From Hydrotaea diabolus (taxonomy: Eukaryota; Arthropoda; Insecta; Diptera; Muscidae), in contig OY740718.1 of the NCBI GenBank assembly GCA_963513945.1, positions 48,984,130-49,048,129 of the forward strand: a stretch of DNA of 64,000 nt, written 5' to 3'. Position numbers and translations under genes: made by a program. Positions 23,761-35,785 of the stretch are shown piece after piece. Under the pieces are notes generated by a model, which worked only from the letters and a program-made list of their open reading frames with translations, did no database searches and was not told the DNA's origin. Each line of letters opens with the position of its first letter. The stretch's first letter is position 1.

Positions 23761-26700
23761 TTAATTGTATTGCTTACACTCTAAGTGAACGGTAAGGAAG
23801 TTTTCTTGTTGATAATGTAAGTAAAGGAAACAAACATTTCATGTTGAATTAAATTGTTCCAAGAAGTGTGTAAGGGAAATGGCATAGCCAGTAGTCTCTA
23901 GGATATATCACGAGTTGAAATATCGACAGAGATACTTATTGGTTTTTTGATTGGGCATAAACTTCAGGAAAGTATTGTTTTGCCAGTTTTTTTCCTCTCC
24001 CTATTTTCTCTGAAATCCCTTTCTTTGTTTTTGGTAACGATGACAGAAGTCTTGGGAGCAGACAACTTTTCCAAGGTCTAAATTAATTTTGCAAAACATA
24101 TGATTTCCAGCAAAATATTTTGCTTAGGCTTAAAGTCCTGTAGAATTCTCCTGTAAACATTTCCTTATCTTTTTCTAAAATTTATTCACCTTTTTTCAAT
24201 GTAACTGGCGGAAATCTAAGGAGCAAATGCAATTTGTCAGATCCAACGCCTACAATAGTTTTTATAAATTCAAAACATCTCTTACAACGCTATCTCTCTC
24301 GTTCTTAAATTATATACTAGCATCAAGGGCTTCCTACATCTTCAGATATGTTGGTTGAATATACGTGTATAAATTGGTCCTTTAACTTGTTCAGAGCCGG
24401 GAGAACTTCTCGCTGCCATTAGAGAAGTTCTCCAAATGTTCATCAATGATAAGTTAAAAAGATAGAGACCCCCTTAGACTGTGACAGGTTGAAATGAACT
24501 GCCACTAGTTTGCAGATCACAGAATATTCTCAGTATTGCCCTTACTCAATTTCCTTCCCACTTGTCAAATGAAAAACAAATAAAAATAAAGGGCAGGCGC
24601 CCTAATTACTTGTACAGGAGTATTAGTACGTTTGCAAATTGTAGATGGCACTGTCTTACTTAGGAAATGAGAATGTAATATGATTGTAGCTGAGCCTGTT
24701 TTTTTACTGGCAAATACTCTCCATGTCTCTTAATGATATTGCCTCTCATTTGATCGCTAAGAAGGTTCACGCTTATAGTAATTGATTCACTTAATGCAAT
24801 GTAAGCCAAAAACGAATGATGGGTCTTGATTACTACTTTACCTTCAAATGCAGGAATTAAAGTAAATCCTATCCATTTTATCAGACCTATGAGGAATCTC
24901 TTCAGTGGAATCATGCGGTTAGAAGGTTGCTCGCTTATTGTGTAAGGAGTACTCATCCTTTCAACACTATTTTCGTACAGCGAGTATCAGAAGTGGAAGG
25001 ATTAGGCATATTAAAACATTGAGGGCTCATGGTTGAGATACTAACAAATGTGTCCACCGGCCTACGGTATGTTCCAGGTGACTTTCGAAAACAATCTGTC
25101 GATGGTTGATGTTACATGTGAAATATTGAAAACCGTAAGTAGGACTTGACTTTAAACCCACATACATGGATTATATTTTCCATACAGCCCGTTTGGCTAT
25201 CCTTCTCACTGTCTAGCAGTCCTAACAGTTAGTACAAGCATGTTAGTTGACAATTTGAAATAAAGACCATAACATAGTATACGTTTTTCGTTGTGGCACT
25301 CAAGCGTAGATTTTGTTCTTCTTATTATGCGATATCTAAATTAACCATAAACGGTTGTCCAGTCGGCCAGCCAGCTAACCGGCCATTTGTTAGCTCTCTT
25401 GACTCCCGGTCGCACCATCTGCCACTGCCACTTTGTAGCAGCGACGGTGACTTTGAGAGTGTCACCATGGCTATCATATCATCTTTAGCGTAAGCGTATC
25501 TGGCCAGATACCGATACCGCGATAGCGACGACACACGATACAAGTGATCTACAATAATTCGTTAAACATTAAATAGGTGTTGTCTAGCATTGCCAACATA
25601 ATTAGATTTGTTGGCAACAGCAATCAAATGCCAACAGCACAGCGACATATTCGTATTCGTCTTCAAGTCCAAGTTCGAGCCAGCAATCTGTAAGAATGCC
25701 ATGAGAATCTCGTAACGCACAGCAAGCACCTTTTCGACTGGCTCATGTCGGGGAGATGCGCGCGATGCGTTTGCCTAGGCTATCCCCCCTGCACGACCAC
25801 AATTCTCAAGCGTTACACATGACAATGGAAAGTTAGACGCATTGCATGCATGCACCTGTCATACCGTAAATGGACCGTGCTCATCTGTATGTAGGAGCAC
25901 AAGAGTCTGTCATGGACAGATGGGGATAGACGGATAGAAAGACCGAAGGCCGACCGACGGACCATCGCATAGGAAGAAAGAAGCAGCCAAGAAAGAAAGG
26001 CTGTCGGGCCAGGCGTCTTTGTGCGAACCATAAAAAGATCATGTTTGAAATTAAAGATCAACTCGGGAGATACGGCCAGAGTACGTACGGCCATTGTGTG
26101 ATTTGCTATTGCCCTGGCAACAACAGTAGTTGGTGGCAGGCTAACGGACAACAGCATCAAAAGAAATTCAACAAAGTTGTTTGCAGTCGGTAGCCGGTGG
26201 TTGTTATCTCTCGAGGGAATTAATTAATATTATTAATTATTACAATTATTGAATGCCACATTGATTTATGATTTTATTGTGGGGTTTCTCCATTTACTTC
26301 TGTGGCCTTTGTTGTGACACTGCCATGGAATTGAAGTGGAAAATTGTGTCACGGAAATATTGGGTATCATATTGAGGCAACGCACTTGCTTGAGTTTATC
26401 TACTAAAGACGCAACTACAGTAGTTCGATACACACACCTACAAAATATTGTTACGTAGCATAAGGAAGTTGGTTGGACAGTTTTGTTATTAAATGGTGGA
26501 TTTTGTAGAACTCGATGGATCAAAGGGGAAAATATCCCCATCAGATATCGTTTCTTCTAAGCCTAACGTAGCTCGTAAAATGCTTTAGGGCTTTTGCGAA
26601 GCTCCAGCTGCTACAAAGAATCAGAAAATGGCGCCCGACGTGTGATACGAGCCGTTGCTTACGCTATTTGTTAACAGCAAAGTTCTTCGTGGTCTAGTAA

Positions 26701-27830
26701 ATACTTCTTCTTACACCCCTTTAAATATATATTTTACTGCTGGTTGTTTATCAAGGGAAATGCTTTTGCAACCGGCAGTAATAACATGTCGTTACTTACC
26801 AGTGCAGCTCTATCTAGTGCAGTGAAACCTACCCTGTAATGAATTCAAAGCGACCTTCGTTTTGATTTCATAAAATTCCATTTCATTCACCTCATCGCGC
26901 CTTGATCTGCACAGTGGTCGTTTCTTTAGGCGAGCCTCTTGTCGGTTGGCCTTTCTAGTTTTTTTGCATGATTTCTAGGACATTATTTTGACGCAGAAAA
27001 TCGCTGGTTCCCGACTAAAGCTGGGAATGGTATGGAACGAAGTCGGTCCCAAACGACTCAGCTTATCAGTTGCTACTGCTGCTTTCACTAGAAACGAAAT
27101 CCATCATGTGATCACATGAAAGGTAGTTAAAACATCATTCTTTTCAAGTTCTATATCCACCGGGACCTTCTTTGAATTACCTGTAACATAGATTTTTCCT
27201 ACCTACCGTATCTCTATTCCCTTTTTTTGTTGTACTGTCGCTTCCTTCCTCCTGAGGGCTACGGAGCTCTAGTCTATAAGTTGGGTGTAGAAAATCGCTG
27301 GTTTAAAAAAAAGGTTTGGATTGGTAAGTGATTATCATTTGAGCGAACTTGAAAATTTCACAGTTTGGACTTTGAAATCAGAAATGCTTGTGATCTGAAC
27401 AGATATCTTGAATAGCAGCAGAAGACCCTTATGTGATTTACTGTTGAGGGGTTTCGCTTCGTACCCACAGAATTCCACATGCATTCCCACCTTGCATAAC
27501 AAATATAATAGCTAATGTGCTGGCATAGCAAGGTGTGTAATTAATTATTTTGTAAGATTTCTCCTTTTTATCGAATGAATTCGATTAAAGCAGACAATCT
27601 CACTTTTTGAAGGAGATGTTGCCAATTGCAGTTATGTGGCGCCCGACCAATTATTTCAATTAATTACTGAGTTCGAGATTGAGACTTTATCATGGGACTT
27701 AAAACAACCCTGCAAGAGAAGGACAGGTGTTGAATATCATCATACCTGTGGTCCACCTGTGATCGTAATTTTTGTTAATAAGAAACTTGCAGCATCTGCT
27801 TTATCTTCTAAAATACATTTTTGATGAAAC
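23761..27830. other. Non-coding
   Basis: About 4 kb without a supportable gene. A TAAT-rich inverted repeat, TAATTAATA/TATTAATTA, lies at 26221-26239 (homeodomain-type core words, function unknown). The short frames at 25293-25543 and 25813-26160 carry no recognised domain. Confidence 0.5.
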
Positions 27831-28468
27831 TATACTCGAGGTTAGATGGATACTTCCGTGACTTTTCGAATTAAGTTTTACAGTTACAAAATCAGTTTTT
27901 TTTGCAAAAAAAAATAATTATTTTCAACATAATCTTATTTTAGCTTAGTACACTTAGTCCATTTCATTAATTCTTAGCTCAATTCATGTAATTTAGCCAT
28001 TGAGACCACACACGAGTGCACCCGTGCATTATTATCTTAAACCCAACTAACTGATCATGTAAAATCGAAACCACACTGCCATATGAAATGCGTATGGCAT
28101 CAACAACCTGAAGTGGATTTTTTCGACATGTTCGGGTGTATTGACCTCAATTGGCCGTCCAAAACGTTCAGCGACCACAACGAAATTTAGTAAACCACTT
28201 CTTTACCATTGAAATCGATGGTGCAGAGTCCCCATAGAATTTATCAAGCTTTTCCTAATGAGCACTTGAAGTTACAATTTTTTCATATTTAACAAACATG
28301 AACAGCTGTTAAACAGCTGTGTTTTGAACAGCTGTTAAACACAAACTAAATGACGGAAAAACTTGACAGTAGTCTATTAACAGATAGTACTTGATGGGAG
28401 CAGTGATGGATATCATGTAATTACACGGGAATTTCGAAACGTCACGGAATTATTGATAAGCCCTCGTA
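27831..28468 (-). mobile_element. Internally deleted mariner (DD34D), copy 2, with both ends
   Basis: The left end TATACTCGAGGTTAGATGG..TTCCGTGACTTTTCGAA and the right end, inverted as TACGAGGGCTTATCAATAA..TTCCGTGACGTTTCGAA, form TIRs. The interior is co-linear with copy 1 at 11.7 kb: GCTTAGTACACTTAGTCC, CATGTAATTTAGCCATTGAGAC, ATCATGTAAAATCGAAACCAC, GACCTCAATTGGCCGTCC, CATTGAAATCGATGGT. It shares the central deletion and has lost more (the QDNA motif and most of the C-terminal part). At about 640 bases it is roughly half a normal mariner. Confidence 0.85.
28303..28334. promoter_or_regulatory. Cluster of three CAGCTG words
   Basis: CAGCTG occurs at 28303-28308, 28314-28319 and 28329-28334, as a tandem of GAACAGCTGTTAAACA, inside the mariner relic. 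CAGCTG is a typical E-box (bHLH) word. No promoter or gene is nearby, so regulatory function is speculative. Confidence 0.25.
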
Positions 28469-28904
28469 TTTGTTGAAGTACATATAGCCATAAAAAATCT
28501 ATCCCAAAGAGTTGGTTACGTTGTTTTTTTTAAATCAAAAGTTGACTTTGTTTTTCGGAATTTTTTAAGGCAAAAATCGAGAATCGATTTATACGACCCT
28601 ACCAGTATGTCTGCCCTCGTATAACTTCTGGCATATACTTATCCTTAAATCACTAGCGCCCACTCAAAGGTATAATTTAAAGCTGAGCTTTTTATTTTGA
28701 AACAGGCTACAGAATCATTTAACTTTTGTATCGCTGGACCTTTAATCATGCTTAAGAGAGACAGTAAAGACAGTCATGGCCGCTGCGTTTCTGCTGCTTT
28801 AACTCTGTCAACGTGCTTCTTCTTAGGTCCTAAAGCGTATGATACTACTCTGACTGCTGGAAGTTCAAAAAAGCTACAGTGATATCGTTTAAAATTCTAA
28901 TTCC

Positions 28905-29030
28905 TGACGCTATCGTCAGAAAGTTGTTCTTGTTGTAGCGACACATAGTGTCGGGCTGACGGCCCTTGGCCGAAGACCTCGGGTCAATCAGGTACATAGA
29001 ACCGGCTGTTGTAGGATCGATCGTCAAAAA
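28905..29030 (+). other. Possible LINE 5'-UTR fragment
   Basis: GTTGTAGCGACACATAGTGT, CGGGCTGACGGCCCTTGGCC, GAAGACCTCGGGTCAATC and ACATAGAACCGGCTGTTGTA run in order. The stretch is GC-rich against AT-rich surroundings. This wording resembles the 5' leader of some fly non-LTR retrotransposons as I remember them, but I cannot verify it. No downstream coding part is present. Confidence 0.3.
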
Positions 29031-29323
29031 GTGATTGTCATCTGCGGTTCTTTCCCACTACTTTAAATCCTAAGGGGATAGGGCCTTTTAAGGCCCTGAC
29101 TGTTAGAAGCTTTAAATGAGGCTTCCATGCATGACATTGGAAGAGTCTGCCTTCACTACTTAAGACCAATGAGATGCTAAAACTATGCTCGTTTACGACT
29201 GAACAATGTATGACAAGATTATTTCTTCTACAAACTCTTCTCCAAACTTCAAACGATCTAATTATCTTGGATCTCAGGCCGATCTCCAGACAGGCCATAG
29301 AACTATTGTATTCATTTGCATGT

Positions 29324-29805
29324 AGATATTTCTCTATATCAATTTCAAATGAAACATTCTCGTTTTTCTTAAAAATTCTCAATTGTTCAACATTTTCGAA
29401 TCGAAAATCCTAATTAAAAATAATCAATTTGAATTCCTACAAAATCGGAAACCTCTCAAACGCCTAAAGAAAAGATCTTTATTTTCAGGGAATATCCTCT
29501 ATCTACTATACTATACTTACTTATATTTAAGCTTGCCTCAATGCCTATTGGTTTTGGAGTTTGAAACTCCAGAGTGGTTTCTCAAAACTGGGTATATTTT
29601 AAAAAATGTTTTTAAATATTTCTCTATTTCAATTTCAAATGAAAAATTCTCGTGTTTCTTAAAATTTCTCAATTGTTCAATTTTTTCAAATCGCAAATCC
29701 TTATTAAAAATATGCAATTTGAATTCCTACAAAATCGGAAACCTCTCAAGTTTGAAACTCCAGAGTGGTTTCTCAAAACTGGGTAAATTTTAAAAATTGT
29801 TTCTT
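29324..29805 (+). repeat. Local interleaved duplication (A1-B1-A2-B2)
   Basis: Unit A (29324-29459; ATATTTCTCTAT, TCAATTGTTCAA, TTTGAATTCCTACAAAATCG, GAAACCTCTCAA) recurs at 29614-29749. Unit B (29559-29613; GTTTGAAACTCCAGAGTGGT, TTCTCAAAACTGGGTA) recurs at 29750-29805. B1 runs straight into A2 and A2 into B2, so a B-A composite was probably duplicated and A1 lost its B partner. The 136-codon frame at 29383-29793 runs through the duplication and is not a recognisable protein. Confidence 0.85.
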
Positions 29806-32234
29806 AATATTAAATTAAACGATTTGAATTACAATTCGTTTCGTTGCTTCAGATATGACAACCATCCATTGAAATTGCCGATAAATGGGAAATTGGCTTT
29901 TCTGTGTTGTTTTAGAGGTTGAAGTTTGCCGATGTTTCAACAAATAATAAACACATTCTAAAAACACTTGTACTCACCTGCAGAGAATATCATTGTGGTG
30001 TTCTTTATTAAGCTCCAACGCTTTTGATGGGTTTTTTTTAATAAGCATAAAGAATATATTCGGTGAATTAAAAAAAAAAAACTAACAACAAAAATCAGAT
30101 TCTTTTCGAGTTTCGCCAACAACAGCCGCTTTAGTCAGCAGCAAACAGCAAAAAACACCCGATTAACTTTCTTAAATGAAGCGTAAAGCCATATTTTCTG
30201 AGTTGCTTTCCTTATAAAAAAAAGCGGCAAGTTTTTATTCGATTTTATTTTTGTTTTGCTTGAAACTTGACTACCTACTCGTACTACCAACATGATGATG
30301 ATGATGATGACGACGATGTTGATGACGTTGTTTGGAACTACCGACACTTGCTGTGCTGTGCTGAGCGCCGGTTCAGTTTGGCTTTATTACCCATCCGGGT
30401 ACGATTCTCGCTTAGATTTTAAATGTGGCCCACAAAATATAAAACACCAACCGCCTTGGGCCGTTCGGTGCTTATTTTTCTCTCGCACACTGGAGGTGTT
30501 GTGGTGGTGGCTTTTGTTGATGTTTGCCGGTGCCTTGCCTGTGATTGTTGCTGGATGCTGGCGATATTTGGGGCTGGTGAATGAGTCAAAAAGCTAAGCT
30601 TGAGTTTAGCACTTGATGGCTGCTCGCATCTTTAGGCCTTGCGAAGAGCGTCTAAAGGTAAAAAACCCGATACACAATAACACAGTGCACACATGAATAC
30701 AATAAAAAAAATAAGACACACACCTAAACGTTTACTTATATAAGAGAGACGTATGTAAAATGTGGAAAAATAAAAAAAAAATGATTTAGTTAATTTTTGG
30801 AAAGTGATTTCACAATTTTTAAATACTTCTAAGTACTGTAAAGTCTTCCAGCACTACTGGGCTGCTCTTCCCTTGCCCCAAGAGTCGAATTTAGTTATCA
30901 AAGGCAAAAAAAACGCCACTTCGTGACCTCTTCTATTCCAGAATAGTTATCGAGAGTATCAAAAAGGACGGTGGCCAAAAAGCTCTAGTGGGATAGTAAG
31001 CGTATGCGAGCCTATCATAGACTCAAATCGTGTAAGATTTACTGCTGTTTTAACTGAGTAAATGCCTTAGTTATGACGATTGCAAGTTTCAAATCTAAAA
31101 ATTAAGCTACGAAGTTATGATCCGCCTGTAAAATGTAGCCCTGGATCAAAATGTATATGAATTATATTGTGCACGGCTAACTGGCTTTATTAAAACTGAA
31201 ATTTCTTAGCTTGTTTCTTGATAGAATGTTAAAGGGAATTTTGTAAAATTCTCAAAAATTTTCGATGGCTTATTGAATACTCAAACATTATTTCTTTCCT
31301 CATACCCAACTTTCCAAACTTTCTTTTCTTCTCCTCCTCTACCGGTCATTTTATTCAAATGCATAATAATAGGCCATTTTACGAATTACTAGTAAAACGC
31401 ATTTAATATTCGTAAGCTTTGGGCTAATTTCTAAAATGTATCTAATTATTTGACATTGCATGTCAAAAGCTCAAAGTAATGAGTTCTGGCTACAATCGTC
31501 CTGTTTACAAAACTCAAAAATGTTTTCTAGATCAAAAGTTTATAGACTTTTAGCCGAGGATCGATTTGCCACATTTTTTTTTAGTCCTTGAAAGATACTT
31601 TTCATAACCACCAGCAAATATAAGTATATGTAATGTAAAATGAATCAGTGGTTTACTTTCCATATATAAAACTACGTGAGTATTAAGTTACACAATTTTA
31701 AGTATTTAACACATTAGCTATATCGGGTTCAGGTAACGCCAATCTACCCTCTTGTTGTTTTATTCTCTTTAGCGTAAACCACGGGTAATATCGAGAATCA
31801 GCTGATTTTATATTTTTTTTCATTGTGTTTATAAGTGGAGCAGCCAAGTGTCCTTTCACAAATTTGAAAAGTCATTTGAGTTTAAAATTTCTCAAAACAT
31901 TTCAACCAGCAACTTTGGCAACTGCATTGTATGCTACAATAACAAATTGCTGGTTGTTCTTGTATACTTATAGTTGCACTTGTTGTAGCTGATGCCACGA
32001 CCTGTATTATAGAGACATTCGATAAAGTTAATTTGCATTAAAACTTTACTAATACAAATTAAAAATCTCAATTTATTTGAAAGAATGCTGATATCACATT
32101 TGCAGAAATGGGCTCACAATGTTAAAATTGTACACGCACTACCAACCATAAATCTGAGCGTGTCGCAGTAGGAAACTCTAAAATAAATTTTTTTTAGAAA
32201 TTTTTAGGTATAATATTTTCGTGGAGGATATAAT
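29806..32234. other. Non-coding, (ATG)n microsatellite
   Basis: No supportable gene. (ATG)6 lies at 30292-30310, followed by GACGACGATG. The frame at 30292-30597 begins in this microsatellite and shows no known domain. Confidence 0.5.
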
Positions 32235-32466
32235 ACACATGGGACCTAAGGGTAAAAAAAAACAATTTTCACTTTTTTTTTATGTGGACAACATCTGAGC
32301 ATCGAATGAGACCGATCCCATGCCCCTTAAGTGTTCCCTCCCAGAGATATGCGCGTTTTATGAAATTGATTGTACACCAAAGATACAAGTATTCAAATCT
32401 TTAAAATGGCTCTCCTGAACAAAACTGGTTTTTACCCTTAGGTGCCTTTCTATTTTGCGCGTCACA
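32235..32466 (-). mobile_element. MITE with TGTGACGCGC ends, copy b (left end eroded)
   Basis: The right end runs ACCCTTAGGTGCCTTTC, TATTTTGCGC, GTCACA, then TA (32467-32468). The left TIR has lost the GCGCAAAATAGAAA part and is only ACACATGGGACCTAAGGG. The core matches copy a, with AACATCTGAGCATCGAATGA, GACCGATCCCATGCCCC and GGCTCTCCTGAACAAAACTG. Confidence 0.85.
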
Positions 32467-32838
32467 TATAGAAAATTGTTGATTGATAACAGCCGCTGAT
32501 TGTGAGTACAGCGGTTGTTTGTGATAAATTGTGACAGTGTTGCCAGACTTAAATGCAGTATAAATTCAGTTTGATTTTGTGCATTTACGTCAGTTATGTA
32601 AAACAGAAAAATATTAGAATTATATTGAAAAATATAGCATATGCTACTTTTTATACTCATCCGATTTGCTTATTTTTGTAAAATAGATTGCAAATAAAAA
32701 TACTTAGAAAAAAAAGAGATATTGCAGTTTGGGACGGGATAATGCACGATTTAGTTCGCATTAAGTCTGCTAATACACATAAACTATGTCGTTTGTCTGG
32801 ACTACTATTGTATCATGGTGTATAAAAAGACAAACTAT

Positions 32839-33550
32839 AGCCGTGTTCTTTTCAGGTAACTAGCTTAGTTACCTAGTTAGTTAGCAATATGGTATTCTGA
32901 AAACAATATTTTGAATCAGATGGCAGCATAAGCCCAAAAAAAGTTTGTTTACAAACAAAAAACAATGCAAAGCAAATTGTGAGAAACCAACTTTGTTACT
33001 TCGTATAGTTTCTTGTTTTGCAAACATTTTATTGACAAATTTAATTTCGTTCAGTGAGGACAAGTGGGGACCATAAATTTCCCTTAGGAAATTTGACAGA
33101 ACTTTATTGTTTAAGTTTGAGATTTCTGCACATGAAAAGGCGAACTTAGTAGCGGGCTTAAGAGTATAAATGGTTTTAACACTGAATATTTGATACAGAT
33201 ACTGGAGTTATTTATATAAACTAAGTGTGACCCTTTTGAAGACATTATATTCTCTTCCAGATTATCATCTTTAGCTCATTCTCAAGACTCAATACAATTT
33301 ATGGAAATTGTTATATCGCGCTTTTTCTATTTCCTTTCATTCCTTTCATTTTCTTTCTGTATCAATAACAAAAAATATATGTTTTTGATTTTGTTATACA
33401 AGCCGGGTGTGTCATAATATTTTTTTTTTTTATAAAAAGAATTAGTCGGGTAACTCTAACTCGTTTCGTTACCGAGTAGCAGCCAACTCGCTTGCTTACC
33501 GAGTAACTTCCATACAAACGCTTGTTTGGTAACCTGAAAAGAACACGGCT
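32839..33550 (+). mobile_element. AGCCGTG TIR element, best copy
   Basis: A perfect 19-base terminal inverted repeat: AGCCGTGTTCTTTTCAGGT at 32839-32857 and its exact reverse complement at 33532-33550. TAT abuts both ends (32836-32838, 33551-33553) and may be a 3-base target duplication. Subterminal regions hold repeated TAGTTAGTTAGC, GTTACCGAGTA, ACTCGCTTGCT and ACCGAGTAAC words. 712 bases, no transposase similarity, so non-autonomous. Relatives: 10.02-10.58, 12.57-13.08 and 33.57-33.65 kb. Confidence 0.85.
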
Positions 33551-33569
33551 TATGTTGTTATATTACTCT

Positions 33570-33650
33570 CAACTTTGTTCAATGTTGCCAGATTACTATA
33601 TTGCGCACTAACTACTTAACTAAGCTTATTACCCCTAAAGAACACGGATA
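33570..33650 (-). mobile_element. Inverted arm fragment of the AGCCGTG family
   Basis: Read in reverse, ATCCGTGTTCTTTAGGGGTA, ATAAGCTTAGTTAAGTAGTT and AGTGCGCAATATAGTAATCTG track the left arm of the element at 32839 (CCGTGTTCTTTTCAGGTAAC, TAGCTTAGTTACCTAGTTAG, CAATATGGTATTCTG). It lies about 20 bases past that element's right end, in opposite orientation. Confidence 0.65.
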
Positions 33651-35602
33651 TTGGCTCATAATATTACTTACTTAAACAACGTCTTAGCCGATATTAACGG
33701 AGGTTTTGTAAAGGCAATATTTAACCGCTTAAATAGGTAGCGACTATTTTAGGCAAAAATACACAGCCGCTTCGGCTTTAAACTCTGTTCTCTAATGGGT
33801 AGTTGCCAGATTGCCTCCTTGATAGTTGCACTTTCAAAATGTTTAAAACTTCACACACAATTGTATTGTACCGCAGATTTAAGCCGACCCTCGTACAATG
33901 TTAAGCTCAGATTGTTTTTATTTACGGTTCCAACAGTCGTTCATACTTACGTACACACGCAGGTACATAAGTATTATAAGTCGAAAACTGAAAAAATGAA
34001 TACAACACAGCATTAACCTTGAACTTGTACATTTTTTAAAGATTTTTGTGTTTCATGTTAAGTTCGTTTTCAGTTTTATTTTTTGCTGGCATCGTCTTCT
34101 TCATCTTCAATTTTATTTCATTTTTGCTAATGGTGTTTACTTAGAGCAAATGCTAAGAAAAGAACAACAGCCAGCAAACAGGGAAACAAATCTTCTGAGA
34201 ATATCAAAAGAATATTTTGATTTTTTGTTAAACTACTACGCGAAATGTCTAATTCCTCCAACAACAACAAAAGACAAACAAGCCAGAAAAAAGAACCGAA
34301 ATGATAATAATGGAATCCGTGCTGTGCTGTGTTTGCATTTTGTTTCCACTTGCGAAGAATTATGTTTTATTGGGAGTCATTAAGACCAAATAAGCTAACA
34401 GCCAGCAAATGGCCACAACGGCAACCACCATTTAAATGTACGGACGGACAGAGGGTCGCGATGCTATCAAACACTATGGCGGTGCTAGCGCAGCCAACCC
34501 GCCAATGGACCAAGTTAGCGAAGTGCCAGTGGTTACTACCGTATTACAATAATTTGTTAACCGCAACAACAAAACTGCCACATCGAGGGGCAATTTAATG
34601 ATCACATTTACATTAATTGATATAATAAAATTTAAAAATAAATACCAGAGAGTCAGTACAGAAATATTTTTGAATTTGTCTTCCCACCGCACACCGCCAG
34701 CAACAAGAGTCAAGAAACCCGTCCGTTTAAATGTGTTTTTGTTTTATTTTTTGAATCCGGTGTTGATTTTCGTTGTTTGTTTTTAAGAATAAATTATTTT
34801 AATATTTACAGTTTCTAAGATTAACTCCCAAAAAAATGTGATGATTTGTTAAAAATAAGGTCAAATTTCATATTAAAAATTGAAAAATTCCGCAGTTTGT
34901 CTTCTCTTTTGTATTTCTCTGCAAGGGGTCCATTAAACCAACATTTCGAAACCAGTTTGGCAAACGTTCTTAGGATGACTTGGCGTTGTTTACCGACAGA
35001 CATGTCAAAGTTATTAATAGACCGACCTGGTAATATTAAATAACAGTGTTTGTTTTTTCGAGAACATTCGAACATTTTGGATGATTTAAACAATAGAGCA
35101 ATTACTTATCGTGTTAAAAGACAAAGGGCAATTTGACAAAGTGTGGGGTGTGAATTAATTTGAACCGGATTAATACTAATGGCCAATTAATCAGCAGTCG
35201 ATAAACTGCAGTTTTAACTTAAACGAAGTTTAAATAGAACCGCCTTAAATTAAGTAGAAACATTAGAAATAAAACTGTTTCAACAACAAATTTAGGAAAA
35301 TAATCGAAAGCTTGAAGCGAAGGTATTGAATTTCAAAAAATTTCAAAAGCTATCTTTAACAAATGGTTTTAAGGTTTTTTATCTCTGAAATTAAATCACC
35401 TAGAAGGTGTTGGTATCTGACGATTGGGAAATCTTGGGAAAGTGTTCCTTTGTTTCCAAACCTCCTGACTAGCCTCACGCCTATTCCAGTTCGTTGTTTA
35501 ATTTCAGTATTGCATGTGCGCTTAGGATACCAAAGATTTAGTTGAGCTTAGGCTTGTCAGTCCTAACAACTTTCTAGTTTCGCCCTCATTTAGGTGACTC
35601 CT
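33651..35602. other. Non-coding
   Basis: No supportable gene in about 2 kb. Several short frames at 33795-35093 overlap on both strands without recognisable motifs. Confidence 0.45.
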
Positions 35603-35785
35603 TTTTCTTTTTTTTTTTTGATGTGGACAACATCTGAGCATCGAATGAGACCGATCCCATGCCCCAAAAGTGTTCCCTCCGAGAGATATGCGCGTTTTAT
35701 GAAAGTGAAGTCGACGATTCGACGATGGCTCTCCTGAACAAAACTGGTTTTTAACCTTAGGTCCCTTTCGATTTTGCGCGTCACA
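35603..35785 (-). mobile_element. MITE with TGTGACGCGC ends, copy c (left-truncated)
   Basis: Starts within a T-run before GATGTGGACAACATCTGAGC and continues through GACCGATCCCATGCCCC, GAAGTCGACGATTCG and GGCTCTCCTGAACAAAACTG to TTTTGCGCG and TCACA, then TA. The left TIR is absent. It shares the GAAGTCGACGATTC variant with copy d (53.4 kb), which separates c and d from a and b. Confidence 0.85.

Noticed and set aside
29383..29793. 136-codon open frame
   Set aside because: It spans an interleaved duplication and its repeated peptide segments simply mirror the DNA repeat.
34048..34598. Overlapping 111- and 89-codon frames as a possible gene
   Set aside because: Two unrelated frames overlap, neither has known motifs, and there is no codon-use contrast with the surroundings.
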